A DNA stretch of 64,000 bases from NCBI GenBank assembly GCA_000403275.2, contig KE159599.1:459391-523390 (forward strand), read 5' to 3'. A model generated the notes under the pieces. The model did no database searches and was not told the DNA's origin. It saw only the letters and a list, made by a program, of their open reading frames with translations. The stretch comes from Lachnospiraceae bacterium 28-4. Lineage in GTDB: Bacteria > Bacillota > Clostridia > Lachnospirales > Lachnospiraceae. Positions 24,831 through 34,176 of the stretch are shown one piece after another (within the stretch, counting starts at the first letter, position 1; each line of letters begins with the position of its first letter). The translations under genes and the position numbers were made by a program.

Positions 24831-25711
24831 TATGCCTCCACCTCCTTAGACCTTAAGAAACGGTTCATCGCAAAAGTAACCGCCACGACCCCCACGGAAA
24901 GCACCATGGAGCTGGCGCTGGATTTTCCCAAAAGTCCCAGCCCGAATGCCCGATAGGCATATGTACTAAGTACCTGGGTATCGAATCCCGGCCCGCCTCC
25001 GGTCAAAGCATACACAAGGTCAAAAACCTTCAGCCCTCCCGTAATATTCAACGTAGTCACTACGGTAAAGGAAGGCGCCAGCATTGGCAGCGTGATCTTT
25101 ACAAACCGTTCCCATGCGCTTGCCCCGTCCATCTGGGCGCTCTCATAAAGCTCCGCCGGTATGGACTGCAGGCCGGAAATAAAAAGAAACATATTAAACC
25201 CCGCCCACATCCAGACTTCAATAAAAATAATCCAGAACATAGCCGTTCCATATTTTCCCAGCCAATCGCAGATCATGGATTCCATTCCGACTGCCCTAAG
25301 GGCATTGTTTAAAAGCCCGTCCATTTTCAATATTCCGGTAAACAAAAGCCCGATAATCATACAGCTTAGTACGCAGGGCAGATAAAACAAGGTACGGAAA
25401 AACCCGTTCCCCTTGAATTTCTGTACCACCAGCAGCGCCAAAGCCAATCCCACCGCCAGTTTCAACACCGTGGTCATCACGGCAAAAAGCATCGTATTTC
25501 CTGCCGAACGAAGGAACACCTCGTCTCCGAACAAATTTATAAAATTGCGCAAACCGGCAAATTTCGGCGCATTCATCCTGTCCATATTCCAATCGGTAAA
25601 GGAAAAAAAGAAAGCGGCAGCAATCGGCACAATATAAAATAACGTATATATCCCCAAAGCCGGAACACACATCCAGCCCGGGTATATTTTTTCTTTCACT
25701 TGATTTTTCAT
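24830..25711 (-). CDS. CUT1 sugar ABC transporter permease (MalF type)
   Basis: 293 aa from MKNQVKEKIYPGWMCVPALGI; GAGGG upstream favours this Met over one eight codons earlier. Six membrane helices with a conserved EAA loop (PAELYESAQMDGASAWERFVKITLPMLAP). The segment FDLVYALTGGGPGFDTQVLSTYAYRAFG is characteristic of the MalF-like partner. It works with the second permease and the binding protein encoded just upstream to import an oligosaccharide, inferred from the GH20 gene to contain N-acetylhexosamine. Confidence 0.92.
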   Translation of the reverse strand: MKNQVKEKIYPGWMCVPALGIYTLFYIVPIAAAFFFSFTDWNMDRMNAPKFAGLRNFINLFGDEVFLRSAGNTMLFAVMTTVLKLAVGLALALLVVQKFKGNGFFRTLFYLPCVLSCMIIGLLFTGILKMDGLLNNALRAVGMESMICDWLGKYGTAMFWIIFIEVWMWAGFNMFLFISGLQSIPAELYESAQMDGASAWERFVKITLPMLAPSFTVVTTLNITGGLKVFDLVYALTGGGPGFDTQVLSTYAYRAFGLGLLGKSSASSMVLSVGVVAVTFAMNRFLRSKEVEA

Positions 25712-25807
25712 CAGCAGTCCCTCAACTTTGTCCATTTTTTACTGTTTTTATAAAACAACGGATGGCCCGCCTTTGGTCCACCCGTTGCCGAAAACGCCCA
25801 GTTACAA

Positions 25808-27202
25808 TTAGTTAAACGCTTCTACGCCCTGGTCTTTCATATATTGTTCAAAGTCTTTCTGGAACTTTTCCAATACTGCCGCCCCATCCATATTTCCTTT
25901 GGCCGGTGCATCTACATAATACACATACAAGCTGCTCTCGCACAATGCGTTCAAATCCATCACATAATAGTTCCACTCAGGAATTACCTTTCCCGATTTA
26001 ATAAACTTATCGTTGATATCGTTCAGGTAAGACGGGATTTCCCCTCCGTTCACATCCGCAAATGCGGGGAAGCCCGGGCGGTCTGCAAAATAGAGATCCG
26101 CATACTCCGGCGTAGACCAAAGGTCAAACACTTTTTTTACCGTATCCAGGTTTGCGGAGTCCTTATAAGCTACAAAGCCCGGAGAAGACATATTTTCCGT
26201 CGCCACATCCACGCCGTCTTTCATGGACATCGCAAACATTCCTACTTTTGCATCCGGGTTTGCTTCCAGAACGCTCGCCGCAAAGAAGTCCCCGTTAAAG
26301 TGCATAGCTGCCGAACCATCGGCAACCGCCGCAATGGCGTCATCATAAGTCGCAGATGCAAAGTTGTCATTGATATATCCCTTTGCATACAAATCCAGAT
26401 ATTGATCGATAACTTCCGCAAGCTCCGGCATATCCGTCCATTTCGCTTCGTTGTTCATCAATTTGTCCGCAAATTCCTGCGCACCGTCCGCGCCGAGAAT
26501 CTTTGCGAAATTATCTGTCATAAGAATCTGAGGCACCCAGCTGTCCTTCGGTACATAAATAGGGGTAATCCCTGCCGCCTTTAAAGTATCACAAGCCTCC
26601 AGCAGTTCCGCCCATGTAGCAGGCACCTCTTTTATCCCGGCCTTCTCAAAGGCTTCCATATTATAAATAAATCCATGCGTCCCCGGTACGCTCAGGAAAG
26701 GGAAACCATAGATTTTCCCGTCTGCCTTGCAAGTTACGTTATCCGGTATCTGCAGCCGGCCCACCCATGCTTCGTTGCTCATATCGGCAAAGTTTTTCGC
26801 CGGATCCACGATATCGTAAATAGCGGGGATATTGTAATCGATCATATCCGGCGCCTCTCCGGAGTTCAGTTTCATTTTCAGCATATTCAAAGATTCCGCA
26901 TCAGGAACTACCTGTACATCAATAATGATATTCTCTTCTTCCTTCAGCTTGTCGATCATCGCCTGTAAACCGTCATAATACCTGGACTGCTGTATCATAG
27001 CGCTGATAGTTACCGCCTCGCCGGCATCGTTCGCGGCCTCTTCCTGTCCGCCGCTTTCCTCGGATTCTTCTCCCGCATTTTCCTCCACATTGGAATTCGT
27101 CTGTTCTGCCGGAGCAGCATTTTTTTCATTTCCATTTCCGCATCCTGCAAAAATGCCCAAACTCATCACGCCGATTAAAGCGAGCGCCACTAATTTTTTC
27201 AT
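25808..27202 (-). CDS. Extracellular sugar-binding lipoprotein (CUT1)
   Basis: 464 aa. The N-terminus MKKLVALALIGVMSLGIF-AGC is a lipoprotein signal with its lipobox Cys, followed by a low-complexity linker rich in Glu, Asn and Gly. The mature part is a family 1 solute-binding protein (TISAMIQQSRYYDGLQAMIDKL; GKIYGFPFLSVPGTHGFIYN; ADGSAAMHFNGDFFAAS). It captures the sugar outside the membrane and delivers it to the two permeases. It heads the operon; a TATAAT-like -10 box lies at 27281-27286 on the minus strand, with a poor -35, as expected for an activated promoter. Confidence 0.92.
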   Translation of the reverse strand: MKKLVALALIGVMSLGIFAGCGNGNEKNAAPAEQTNSNVEENAGEESEESGGQEEAANDAGEAVTISAMIQQSRYYDGLQAMIDKLKEEENIIIDVQVVPDAESLNMLKMKLNSGEAPDMIDYNIPAIYDIVDPAKNFADMSNEAWVGRLQIPDNVTCKADGKIYGFPFLSVPGTHGFIYNMEAFEKAGIKEVPATWAELLEACDTLKAAGITPIYVPKDSWVPQILMTDNFAKILGADGAQEFADKLMNNEAKWTDMPELAEVIDQYLDLYAKGYINDNFASATYDDAIAAVADGSAAMHFNGDFFAASVLEANPDAKVGMFAMSMKDGVDVATENMSSPGFVAYKDSANLDTVKKVFDLWSTPEYADLYFADRPGFPAFADVNGGEIPSYLNDINDKFIKSGKVIPEWNYYVMDLNALCESSLYVYYVDAPAKGNMDGAAVLEKFQKDFEQYMKDQGVEAFN

Positions 27203-27360
27203 CCTGTTCCCTCCATTTTTATTTTCATACTGTAAAATTACTTAATTTTTCGCGAATAAAGAAATATTTCTTATGCACTTATTATAGTTTGGGCCGGTTT
27301 GTCCGTAAATGTACAAAAATAAAATGAAGGATGGAAAAAAGCAAAACGAAAAGAAAAACT

Positions 27361-29055
27361 TTAAATTTTAAAGCGCGACATCAATTCCACCATAGACTCT
27401 ACCTGCGCTTTCTGCTGTTCGCTGACGGCAGCCGTTTCCTCTGATGTGGCCGAATTGTTATCCACGGCCGCAGATACCTGGATAATATTCTCGTTCATAT
27501 CATGCATGCGCCGCGCATCCTTTTCCAACATCTCCACGATCTGCTCCATTCTTTCCGTAGCCTCTTTTGCGCCCGTCATTACCTCCCCCATATTGGACGC
27601 TGTTTCGTCCGCAATCATAGTACTCCGCTCCATTACCGAAACCGTTGTCTGAATCAGTTCCGTAGTTCTTTTTACAGCCTTTGACGATTCGTTTGCCAGA
27701 TTTTTTACCTGATCCGCCACAACAGCAAAGCCTTTTCCTGCCTCGCCCGCCCTGGCAGCCTCGATCGCCGCATTCAAAGACAGCAGATTGGTCTGGGAAG
27801 CAATTTCCTCGATAGCTTCTATGATCGTGCCGATCTGCTCCGAACACCTTTCGATCTCCTGAATCGCATCTTTCAGCTCCTGCATCTTCCGGTTTCCCTC
27901 CATAAGAGTTCCTCCTGCCGCCAAAGCGATTCTTGCGGATTCTTCCGCTTCCTTCGTATTCTGTTCCATACTCTGGGTCATACCCTCAAATACCGACATC
28001 AGTTCGGATACCTGCGAAGCCTGTACCGTACAGCTCTCAGCAAGATCCTGCGCCGCGCACGCCAACTGTTCCGAACCGCCGTCAATCTGTTCCGACACGT
28101 TGCGGATCGTCAGCAAAGTCTCCCGCATCTTCTTACCGATCTGCTGGAACGATTCTTTGATCGTGACAAATTCTCCCACATATTCCTGCTTAATTTCTAT
28201 TCTGTAATTACCATTCCCCATTTCTTCCAGCGTTTTCGTTATCTCCTCCACCATGCCAAGCAGATTCTTCTTCATAAACGAAATTGCGGCAACCATCCTG
28301 CCCACTTCGCTCTCGTCCTCTTCCATCTCAAGCCTCGTATGAAAATCTCCCTCCGCCAGCACAGCCATTTGCTCCGACACTTTCTGGATCGGTTCTAACA
28401 GTTCCTTTTCCGCAAATTTGATCGTCTTTACAAACTGCATCACTACATATGCAAAAGAACAGGCAAATAAAATTGCCAAAATAAACTGCACGGCTTTCAT
28501 CCCCGTCTGTATCCTGCCTTTTCTTTCCAAAATACTAAGGATCGTCTCATCCGTCTGGCGGTTGATCTTATTGACCGAATCCCCGTACTCTGCGCTGAAT
28601 ACACAGGCTTTTGCGCTCTCCAGATCACCTTCCTGCACACAGGCTATCGCCTCCATTTCCAGCGGAACGAGATTCTCCGACATGGAGGCTATCTGATTTA
28701 AAGCCGCCCATTCCTCTTCCGTAATGTTGCATTTCTTTAATGTTTCGACCGCCTTCTCCCGGTTCTGGTCTACATCCAGTTCATTCATATAACCGTCATA
28801 ATACTCCCGTTCTCCTGTAACGGCATAAGACTGTATGTTGTATGTCAACGTCTTGGAACCGATCCGGTATTGGTTCAGCGCCACGGTCGTATTCAGCTGG
28901 GCGCTCTGTATGTTTGCCGCCATAATGTTAAATAGGAGGAACCCGGCCAACAGCGCGCCCCCTATGACCACCGATACCAGCGCCTGTTTCACCAGCCGGC
29001 GGAGCTGTGCCGACTGACTCCTGTTTCCCTGTGCGTCATTCACTATTTTCCCCAT
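27361..29055 (-). CDS. Methyl-accepting chemotaxis protein, membrane type
   Basis: 564 aa. Membrane helices near residues 28-50 and 180-205 enclose a helical ligand domain of about 130 residues ([26 protein letters not shown]: an Mcp-like four-helix sensor). HAMP domain follows, then the signalling domain with the CheA/CheW-binding tip [33 protein letters not shown]. No CheA, CheW or flagellar genes are in the window. It lies directly downstream of the hydrogenase-like/MCP fusion (39-bp gap, same strand), so the two receptors may be co-expressed. Confidence 0.92.
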   Translation of the reverse strand: MGKIVNDAQGNRSQSAQLRRLVKQALVSVVIGGALLAGFLLFNIMAANIQSAQLNTTVALNQYRIGSKTLTYNIQSYAVTGEREYYDGYMNELDVDQNREKAVETLKKCNITEEEWAALNQIASMSENLVPLEMEAIACVQEGDLESAKACVFSAEYGDSVNKINRQTDETILSILERKGRIQTGMKAVQFILAILFACSFAYVVMQFVKTIKFAEKELLEPIQKVSEQMAVLAEGDFHTRLEMEEDESEVGRMVAAISFMKKNLLGMVEEITKTLEEMGNGNYRIEIKQEYVGEFVTIKESFQQIGKKMRETLLTIRNVSEQIDGGSEQLACAAQDLAESCTVQASQVSELMSVFEGMTQSMEQNTKEAEESARIALAAGGTLMEGNRKMQELKDAIQEIERCSEQIGTIIEAIEEIASQTNLLSLNAAIEAARAGEAGKGFAVVADQVKNLANESSKAVKRTTELIQTTVSVMERSTMIADETASNMGEVMTGAKEATERMEQIVEMLEKDARRMHDMNENIIQVSAAVDNNSATSEETAAVSEQQKAQVESMVELMSRFKI

Positions 29056-29094
29056 AATCCCTCTCCTTTTTATCTTTTTTATCTCTTTTGTCTT

Positions 29095-31053
29095 TTATTG
29101 CATCCGGTTCAATTCCTCAAACTTACCTTTCAGCTCATCGGAAACTTTGCCAATCATCGTCGCCGACGCCGCGATCTCCTGCGTGCTTGCCGCCAGGCTG
29201 CTGATCCGTTCGTTCACTTCATCCACAATCTCCATCAAATGCCCGGATGCTTCCGCAAGCTGATCCATGGCATTTCCGATTTCTTTTTTATTTTTATTGC
29301 TGTCCAGAGCCGTATCCCTGCTGGACTCGCTCAAGCTTTTAATCTCCTGGGCCACAACCGCAAAACCTCTGCCGGCAGCCCCTGCCCTTGCCGCCTCAAT
29401 CGAAGCATTTAAAGAAAGCAGATTCGTCTGGCTTGCCACCTCGGCAATGCTGTTATTATTTTCCTCCAGCTGCATCAGCAAATCATTGACCGCCACAAAA
29501 GATTTCTTCATACCGCCGCAAAAATCCACCACTGTCAGCATAGCCGCACTAATGTTGCTGCTCTCTTCCGCATTGGAGTTGTTGCCGCTTACCATCTCTG
29601 TAATCGATTCGTTTAATATTGCAAAACTTTGATTTGCCTCCTTTACCATATCGCTGATCACTTCATTTTTATGCTGGATCTCCATATTCTTCTCCTCGAT
29701 CTGCCGTGAGATTTCCTGTACCTCCTCTTTTTCCCTCTCCACTCTTCCTTTTATGTAATGCACACAGTTCTGTTTGTTGTTGCAGCCGTTATAGATGGCA
29801 GCCGCCATATCCTTACATGTTTTATAACCGCAGGCGCTGCAGTCTATCGTTCTTTCTTCCTCCGTCTCCTTATGCATCGTCCTGAAAATTTCTTTTAATT
29901 TGCCGGAGTCCGGATTATCAATGCGGCAGCCCTCTGACTTATCCGTATATTTCCTTATAAAATCATTGATATCCAACGCCCTGAACTGACGGTTCAGATT
30001 GGCAAGGCGCCGCTTCGGACTGAGCTTGGCTCCCCATGCGCTCATGCCGCCGCGCTTTTTGCTCGACGCTTTGATCCGCTGTATTTCATACAGAATATCT
30101 TCCGTCTTTCCTTTTTCTTCCTCAATTCCTGTTCCGTAGATACACCCCTGTGCGCAGTTCAGCGCATCCACCATAAACGGCAGTTCCTTCTTTCCAAGCA
30201 CCCTCTTTTTATAATTTTCCAAAAATTCATACGCATGCCTTTCCCCTTCGATCTGGCGTATGAATACATCTTCTCCGCAGAACCAATAAACATTTTCTTT
30301 TAATCCTCCCGGCATAGGGTAAATAGACCCAAGCCCATACTCGATTTCATCGCTTACCGGACCGCCCTTTATATTATTTTTCCGGACATAATCCATAAGA
30401 TGATCAAAAGTAATATTATAAGACACATATCCTTTATTGTTTTCATCCGTAATCTCATCTTTTTTTGCAATACATGGGCTGATAAAAGCCAGCCTGTCCG
30501 TAATCTTCTTATACTTTTTCGCATAGATTGCCGCGCACATCAGCGGACTCTGCACCGGCACAAGGCTTGGGATCAACTCAGGAACATAATGCTCTATATA
30601 ATTAACCACCGCCGGGCACGGCTGGGAGATTCCTCCCGTAAAATGATGTTCGCTGATATATTTCACGTATCCCCAGGTGGTAATATCCGCCCCAAAGCTG
30701 ACGCTGATGATACGGTTTACCCCCATCTTTTTCAAACCGCCCAGGATCTGTTTATACTCCCCAGGATAATTGGCCGCAAATGCAGGGGCCAGTAAAAGAG
30801 AGATTTTCACTCCTTTTTTTAAATCTTCAAAAAAAGTCTCCGTATCGTCCCGAAACTCCCTCGCTCCATGCTCACAGGCGTCGAAACAGGCACCGCAGGA
30901 AATACATTTATCCCCGTCCACCTGGATGATCTGCTTTCCGTCTTCATCCACCGCTTTGTTCGCGGTAATAACCGGGCAAACAGAAATGCATTTGTTGCAG
31001 CCTATGCATTTTTCATTTGTAAACACCAATCCTTCCTGCTTTTCCTTTTTCAT
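29095..31053 (-). CDS. [FeFe]-hydrogenase-like protein fused to a chemoreceptor signalling domain
   Basis: 652 aa, no membrane helix, so cytosolic. Order: two [4Fe-4S] motifs ([27 protein letters not shown]), an [FeFe]-hydrogenase large-subunit domain, an RnfB-like four-Cys cluster ([20 protein letters not shown]), a coiled coil, then an MCP signalling domain ([34 protein letters not shown]). The three H-cluster loops are present but altered: SQPCPAVV for [16 protein letters not shown] for MPCTAKK, and [11 protein letters not shown] for MACxGGC.GGGG. This resembles sensory (group C/D) [FeFe]-hydrogenase-like proteins. A redox or H2 sensing role coupled to chemotaxis proteins is inferred. Confidence 0.88.
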   Translation of the reverse strand: MKKEKQEGLVFTNEKCIGCNKCISVCPVITANKAVDEDGKQIIQVDGDKCISCGACFDACEHGAREFRDDTETFFEDLKKGVKISLLLAPAFAANYPGEYKQILGGLKKMGVNRIISVSFGADITTWGYVKYISEHHFTGGISQPCPAVVNYIEHYVPELIPSLVPVQSPLMCAAIYAKKYKKITDRLAFISPCIAKKDEITDENNKGYVSYNITFDHLMDYVRKNNIKGGPVSDEIEYGLGSIYPMPGGLKENVYWFCGEDVFIRQIEGERHAYEFLENYKKRVLGKKELPFMVDALNCAQGCIYGTGIEEEKGKTEDILYEIQRIKASSKKRGGMSAWGAKLSPKRRLANLNRQFRALDINDFIRKYTDKSEGCRIDNPDSGKLKEIFRTMHKETEEERTIDCSACGYKTCKDMAAAIYNGCNNKQNCVHYIKGRVEREKEEVQEISRQIEEKNMEIQHKNEVISDMVKEANQSFAILNESITEMVSGNNSNAEESSNISAAMLTVVDFCGGMKKSFVAVNDLLMQLEENNNSIAEVASQTNLLSLNASIEAARAGAAGRGFAVVAQEIKSLSESSRDTALDSNKNKKEIGNAMDQLAEASGHLMEIVDEVNERISSLAASTQEIAASATMIGKVSDELKGKFEELNRMQ

Positions 31054-31185
31054 AGCTTTACCTCCACTGTTTTCCTGTTAAGCAATCTGTCTTTATTCCA
31101 AGCGCGTTTTTTATACAACAAATTTTATTTTTATTAAAATTTATTGTAATGATTCATTGTATCATAAACCGCCAACTTTTACCAT

Positions 31186-31230
31186 AAAAAAGGCATTTTT
31201 CACTTTTTTTTTGTGAAAAATGCCTTTTTC
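31186..31230. terminator. Strong bidirectional terminator
   Basis: AAAAAGGCATTTTTCAC pairs with GTGAAAAATGCCTTTTT, with A and T tracts on either side. It separates the 195-aa membrane-protein gene from the hydrogenase-like/MCP gene; on the minus strand it would end the former. Confidence 0.8.
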
Positions 31231-31256
31231 TTTCTTCTTTCTTTATCTATTCTTTC

Positions 31257-31844
31257 TTATTTATTCTTTTTGGCTTCTTTTTTCGCCGCCTTAATATCCG
31301 TAATGCCATTTGCCGTATTTACATCCTGCATCAAAACCTGGGAGAACTGGCCGAAAGCCTCCGCTTCTTCTTTTTGCTGAATGTTGACCGGATGATATTT
31401 ATCGTCCTTTGTATTGCTTTCCACCACATAAAGAGTAAGTATCTCTTTTCTGTTCTTATCAAACAATATGGTATATCCTTTTTTTGCCTCTACCATGCCG
31501 AGGTCTTCTTTGGCAAAATGGAGCGGTTCGCTATAGCTTACATTCCCTCCGTTAAAGGATAGTGGTACCAAATAGAGATCTCCCGGGCGGAAGGCAACCG
31601 CATAATACCAATATTTCGTAGTAGTAGTCACCGTCCTGCCACCGCCGCCGATCGTGAGTTCCTCCCGCGTGCCGTAAGCTGCCGTATATGCTTCCCCGCC
31701 GGGAACTACTTCGTTTACAATATTCCTTATCTTCTTCTTTTCCTCGCTGTCAGCGCCTTTCTTTTCGTCTATGGTCATCTTGACATATACAATGATAAAT
31801 AAAACAACTACTGCGGCTACTCCGATAATAACATATGTACTCAT
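31257..31844 (-). CDS. Single-pass membrane protein of unknown function, 195 aa
   Basis: The N-terminal segment TYVIIGVAAVVVLFIIVYV is one membrane anchor, followed by a soluble domain (NEVVPGGEAYTAAYGTREE...KYWYYAVAFRPGDLYLVPLSF) and a Lys/Ala-rich tail. The fold looks like a small beta-rich domain, but I recognise no family. The ATG has AGGAG upstream. It is followed by a strong terminator and seems to be transcribed alone. Confidence 0.65.
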   Translation of the reverse strand: MSTYVIIGVAAVVVLFIIVYVKMTIDEKKGADSEEKKKIRNIVNEVVPGGEAYTAAYGTREELTIGGGGRTVTTTTKYWYYAVAFRPGDLYLVPLSFNGGNVSYSEPLHFAKEDLGMVEAKKGYTILFDKNRKEILTLYVVESNTKDDKYHPVNIQQKEEAEAFGQFSQVLMQDVNTANGITDIKAAKKEAKKNK

Positions 31845-32066
31845 AATATGATCTCCTATTCCTATTACTTTTTAAATTTTAGTAAAATATACACGGTTAA
31901 AATTTTGTTTGCCACCTCCCTTTTCTATCGCAAATATTTTTTATTGTACCATGCAGTGCTGTTTTTTGCCAAAAAGTTCACGTCTGTCACACGGAAATCA
32001 ATTTGGTCATGATGGCCGGATGGCCGCAGGAAACAATGGAAAAGGAGGAACCGCACTCTATACGGA

Positions 32067-32255
32067 TTATCTTAGAATTTCCCAATACCCGCTCTTTGGT
32101 GAACCATGCCTGCTCAAAATACCCTTTTCCTTTAGTTTTTTAATATTGGATTCGATGTTCCTGCTTGTTATTCCAATCTGCCCGGCCAGTTTCACAGCAG
32201 AAAGCTGTGGATTCTCCGAAAGAAGTTCAACGATCTTTTTTTGTGTATCATTCCT
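32067..32255 (-). pseudogene. Winged-helix C-terminal remnant
   Basis: On the minus strand: TQKKIVELLSENPQLSAVKL, AGQIGITSRNIESNIKKLKE, KGILSRHGSPKSGYWEILR, ending at TAA (32067-32069). This is the winged-helix tail common in AlbA_2/RecG-like ATP-binding regulators. A TGA cuts the frame just upstream at about 32256, and no N-terminal part was found. The rest of the 31845-32318 gap shows nothing else that I can read. Confidence 0.6.
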
Positions 32256-32318
32256 TCAATTTTCGCCTCTCTTTCCATTCAACATTCTTCGATTCACCGC
32301 AAACCATTCCTTTGATTT

Positions 32319-33176
32319 TCACAGCATCCTCCTTTCCCTTACTTTCTTCATCGCATACAATATCAAACCGGCCAATGCCGCTAATACGCCGCAGTTTAAC
32401 GGCGTCACGATATTTCCCTTCACCACCTGGTCATAACCGGCAATAAACACGGCAATGTTTGCCATAGCATGAAACAATACGGGAGCAGAAAAACTCCCGA
32501 ACCACTCATAGGAATAAGTAATCACAATACCGAGAATACAGCCATAAATGCCCTGCACCAGATTGCCATGGTATACGCCGAACATGATGCCGCAGACGAC
32601 CACGGACAACATTTTTCCAAAATATCTCCGCATCCTGTTGTAAATCAGTCCGCGGAATACAATCTCCTCCGCCAGAGGCGAAATCAATCCATAAATCAGA
32701 AGGCCAACTCCAAATGCCACGCCATACTGTCTGACCGCCACTTCCTGATAGCTTTCCGAAATCCGGGTCAATCCGGCCAGAACCATAAGCATATTCACGG
32801 CAAGGGCAAAAACAGCGGCAAAAAGAGCCAGAAGCACATACTCCGCCGCCTTTGCCCTTCCTTCCATTTTTACCGCTGCATCTCCCCCTGACAATACTTT
32901 CGCCCATTTTAATTCTTTGCCCGCCATAGGCCATACCGCCGCCATGCCGATCACAAGCGACAATGCATTGAGCACGCCGTTCACCGTAGCCGCATTGATT
33001 TCTACAAATTCCATATATGCGTCACCGAATATTCCCGCTCCAAGCCCTGCCAGAAATGCCAATACAATCTGCGCCAGATCATGTACGACAAAGTAAACTG
33101 CAAATGGAAAAAGAATATTCATAGTCTTGCGGAAGGAGCTTTCTTCCGTCGATGTTATCCTGCCTCCATCCCTCAT
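32319..33176 (-). CDS. CPBP-family intramembrane glutamic protease
   Basis: 285 aa with about eight membrane helices. The Abi/CAAX protease motifs are PLAEEIVFRGLIYNRMRR (EExxxR), FGVYHGNLVQG (FxxxH) and a later AMANIAVF (HxxxN-like region, FHAMAN). These enzymes cleave prenylated or peptide substrates within the membrane; in Firmicutes many relate to bacteriocin self-immunity. No bacteriocin gene is visible here. Its start overlaps the HAD gene stop by 4 bp. Confidence 0.88.
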   Translation of the reverse strand: MRDGGRITSTEESSFRKTMNILFPFAVYFVVHDLAQIVLAFLAGLGAGIFGDAYMEFVEINAATVNGVLNALSLVIGMAAVWPMAGKELKWAKVLSGGDAAVKMEGRAKAAEYVLLALFAAVFALAVNMLMVLAGLTRISESYQEVAVRQYGVAFGVGLLIYGLISPLAEEIVFRGLIYNRMRRYFGKMLSVVVCGIMFGVYHGNLVQGIYGCILGIVITYSYEWFGSFSAPVLFHAMANIAVFIAGYDQVVKGNIVTPLNCGVLAALAGLILYAMKKVRERRML

Positions 33177-33865
33177 TGCATCAATAACCTCCCCAATTCC
33201 TCTACCGTATCCACGATGAAATCCGCGCCCGCCGCTTCCAGTTCTCCCTCTTCCGCATAGCCGAAAGTAACGCCCACTGTCGTCAGCCCATGCTCTTTTC
33301 CGCCCGCGATATCGAACTTCCGGTCGCCGATCATAACCGCTGCGTCTTCCTCCCCGCAGCGGAGTTCTCCAAATTCTTCTTTTTTTTCCAATCTTGCTTC
33401 TTCCAGCTGCCGTAAGGCTTCCGCCACCACTTCCTCTTTCGCGTCCCGCCTTCCGTCCAGCTCGCTTCCCACAATCACGCGGAAATAACGGTATATTTCA
33501 AAATGCCGCAATACCTGTTCTACAAACACCTGAGGCTTGCTGGACGCCACCGCCAGCACTTTGCCGCTTTCCTCCAGCATTTCCAGCATTTCTTTCATTC
33601 CCGGGTAAATGCTGTTCTGGAAGACGCCCTTAGGGCGGAACCACTCCCTGTATTTTTCCACTGCTTCCCTGGCCTGTTCTTCCCCGAATCCATAAAAATG
33701 CATAAAGCTCTCCCGAAGGGGAGGACCGATAAAAGGCGTCAGCTTATCAAGGTCAGGCTCCTCAATACCGAAAGCGCGCAGGGCATACTGCACCGATGTG
33801 GTAATCCCCTCTTTCGGATCGGTCAAAGTACCGTCCAAATCAAACAATAAATATTTGTATTTCAT
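33173..33865 (-). CDS. HAD-superfamily phosphatase (phosphoglycolate phosphatase-like)
   Basis: 230 aa from MKYKYLLFDLDGTLTD; GGAG precedes this Met, while the frame is open 40 codons upstream without a start signal. HAD motif I DLDGTLTD, motif II VASSKP, and motif III/IV MIGDRKFDIAGG are all present, with a helical cap of subfamily IA. It overlaps the 95-aa gene upstream and the CPBP gene downstream by 4 bp each, forming a tight three-gene operon. The substrate is unknown; small phosphorylated metabolites are usual. Confidence 0.88.
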   Translation of the reverse strand: MKYKYLLFDLDGTLTDPKEGITTSVQYALRAFGIEEPDLDKLTPFIGPPLRESFMHFYGFGEEQAREAVEKYREWFRPKGVFQNSIYPGMKEMLEMLEESGKVLAVASSKPQVFVEQVLRHFEIYRYFRVIVGSELDGRRDAKEEVVAEALRQLEEARLEKKEEFGELRCGEEDAAVMIGDRKFDIAGGKEHGLTTVGVTFGYAEEGELEAAGADFIVDTVEELGRLLMQ

Positions 33866-34149
33866 ATCTTTTCTCCATTCCCTTCTCTGCCGTCCTGATT
33901 CCTCAGGTTTAAAATCTGCGTCCGCCTGGCGATCACCCCTGCCAGCGCATTCTTCGCCGCCAGCTGATCCCTGTGGAGAAGGCATTGGCGCAGATTGAAC
34001 AGACTCCGCCCGAACAAATCCTCCCCCGTCTCCTCATACTGCTTCTGCATCCTTTGCAGCACGGAAGAAGCCGCCCGCCAGTTATTATGGTTGATCGCCT
34101 GTCCAAGTTTCATAAAATCAAGGCTTTTGCAAAAATCTGTGATTTCCAT
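33862..34149 (-). CDS. Hypothetical protein, 95 aa
   Basis: An all-helical, charged small protein (MEITDFCKSLDFMKLGQAINHNNWRAASSVLQRMQ...). AGGAA stands before the ATG, and the stop overlaps the HAD start (ATGA), so it is translated with it. The repeated NNW..A...L.RM pattern resembles a short helical-repeat protein. I know no function. Confidence 0.6.
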   Translation of the reverse strand: MEITDFCKSLDFMKLGQAINHNNWRAASSVLQRMQKQYEETGEDLFGRSLFNLRQCLLHRDQLAAKNALAGVIARRTQILNLRNQDGREGNGEKI

Positions 34150-34176
34150 TTCGGTTCCTTTCTGTTTTTGCGGGGA

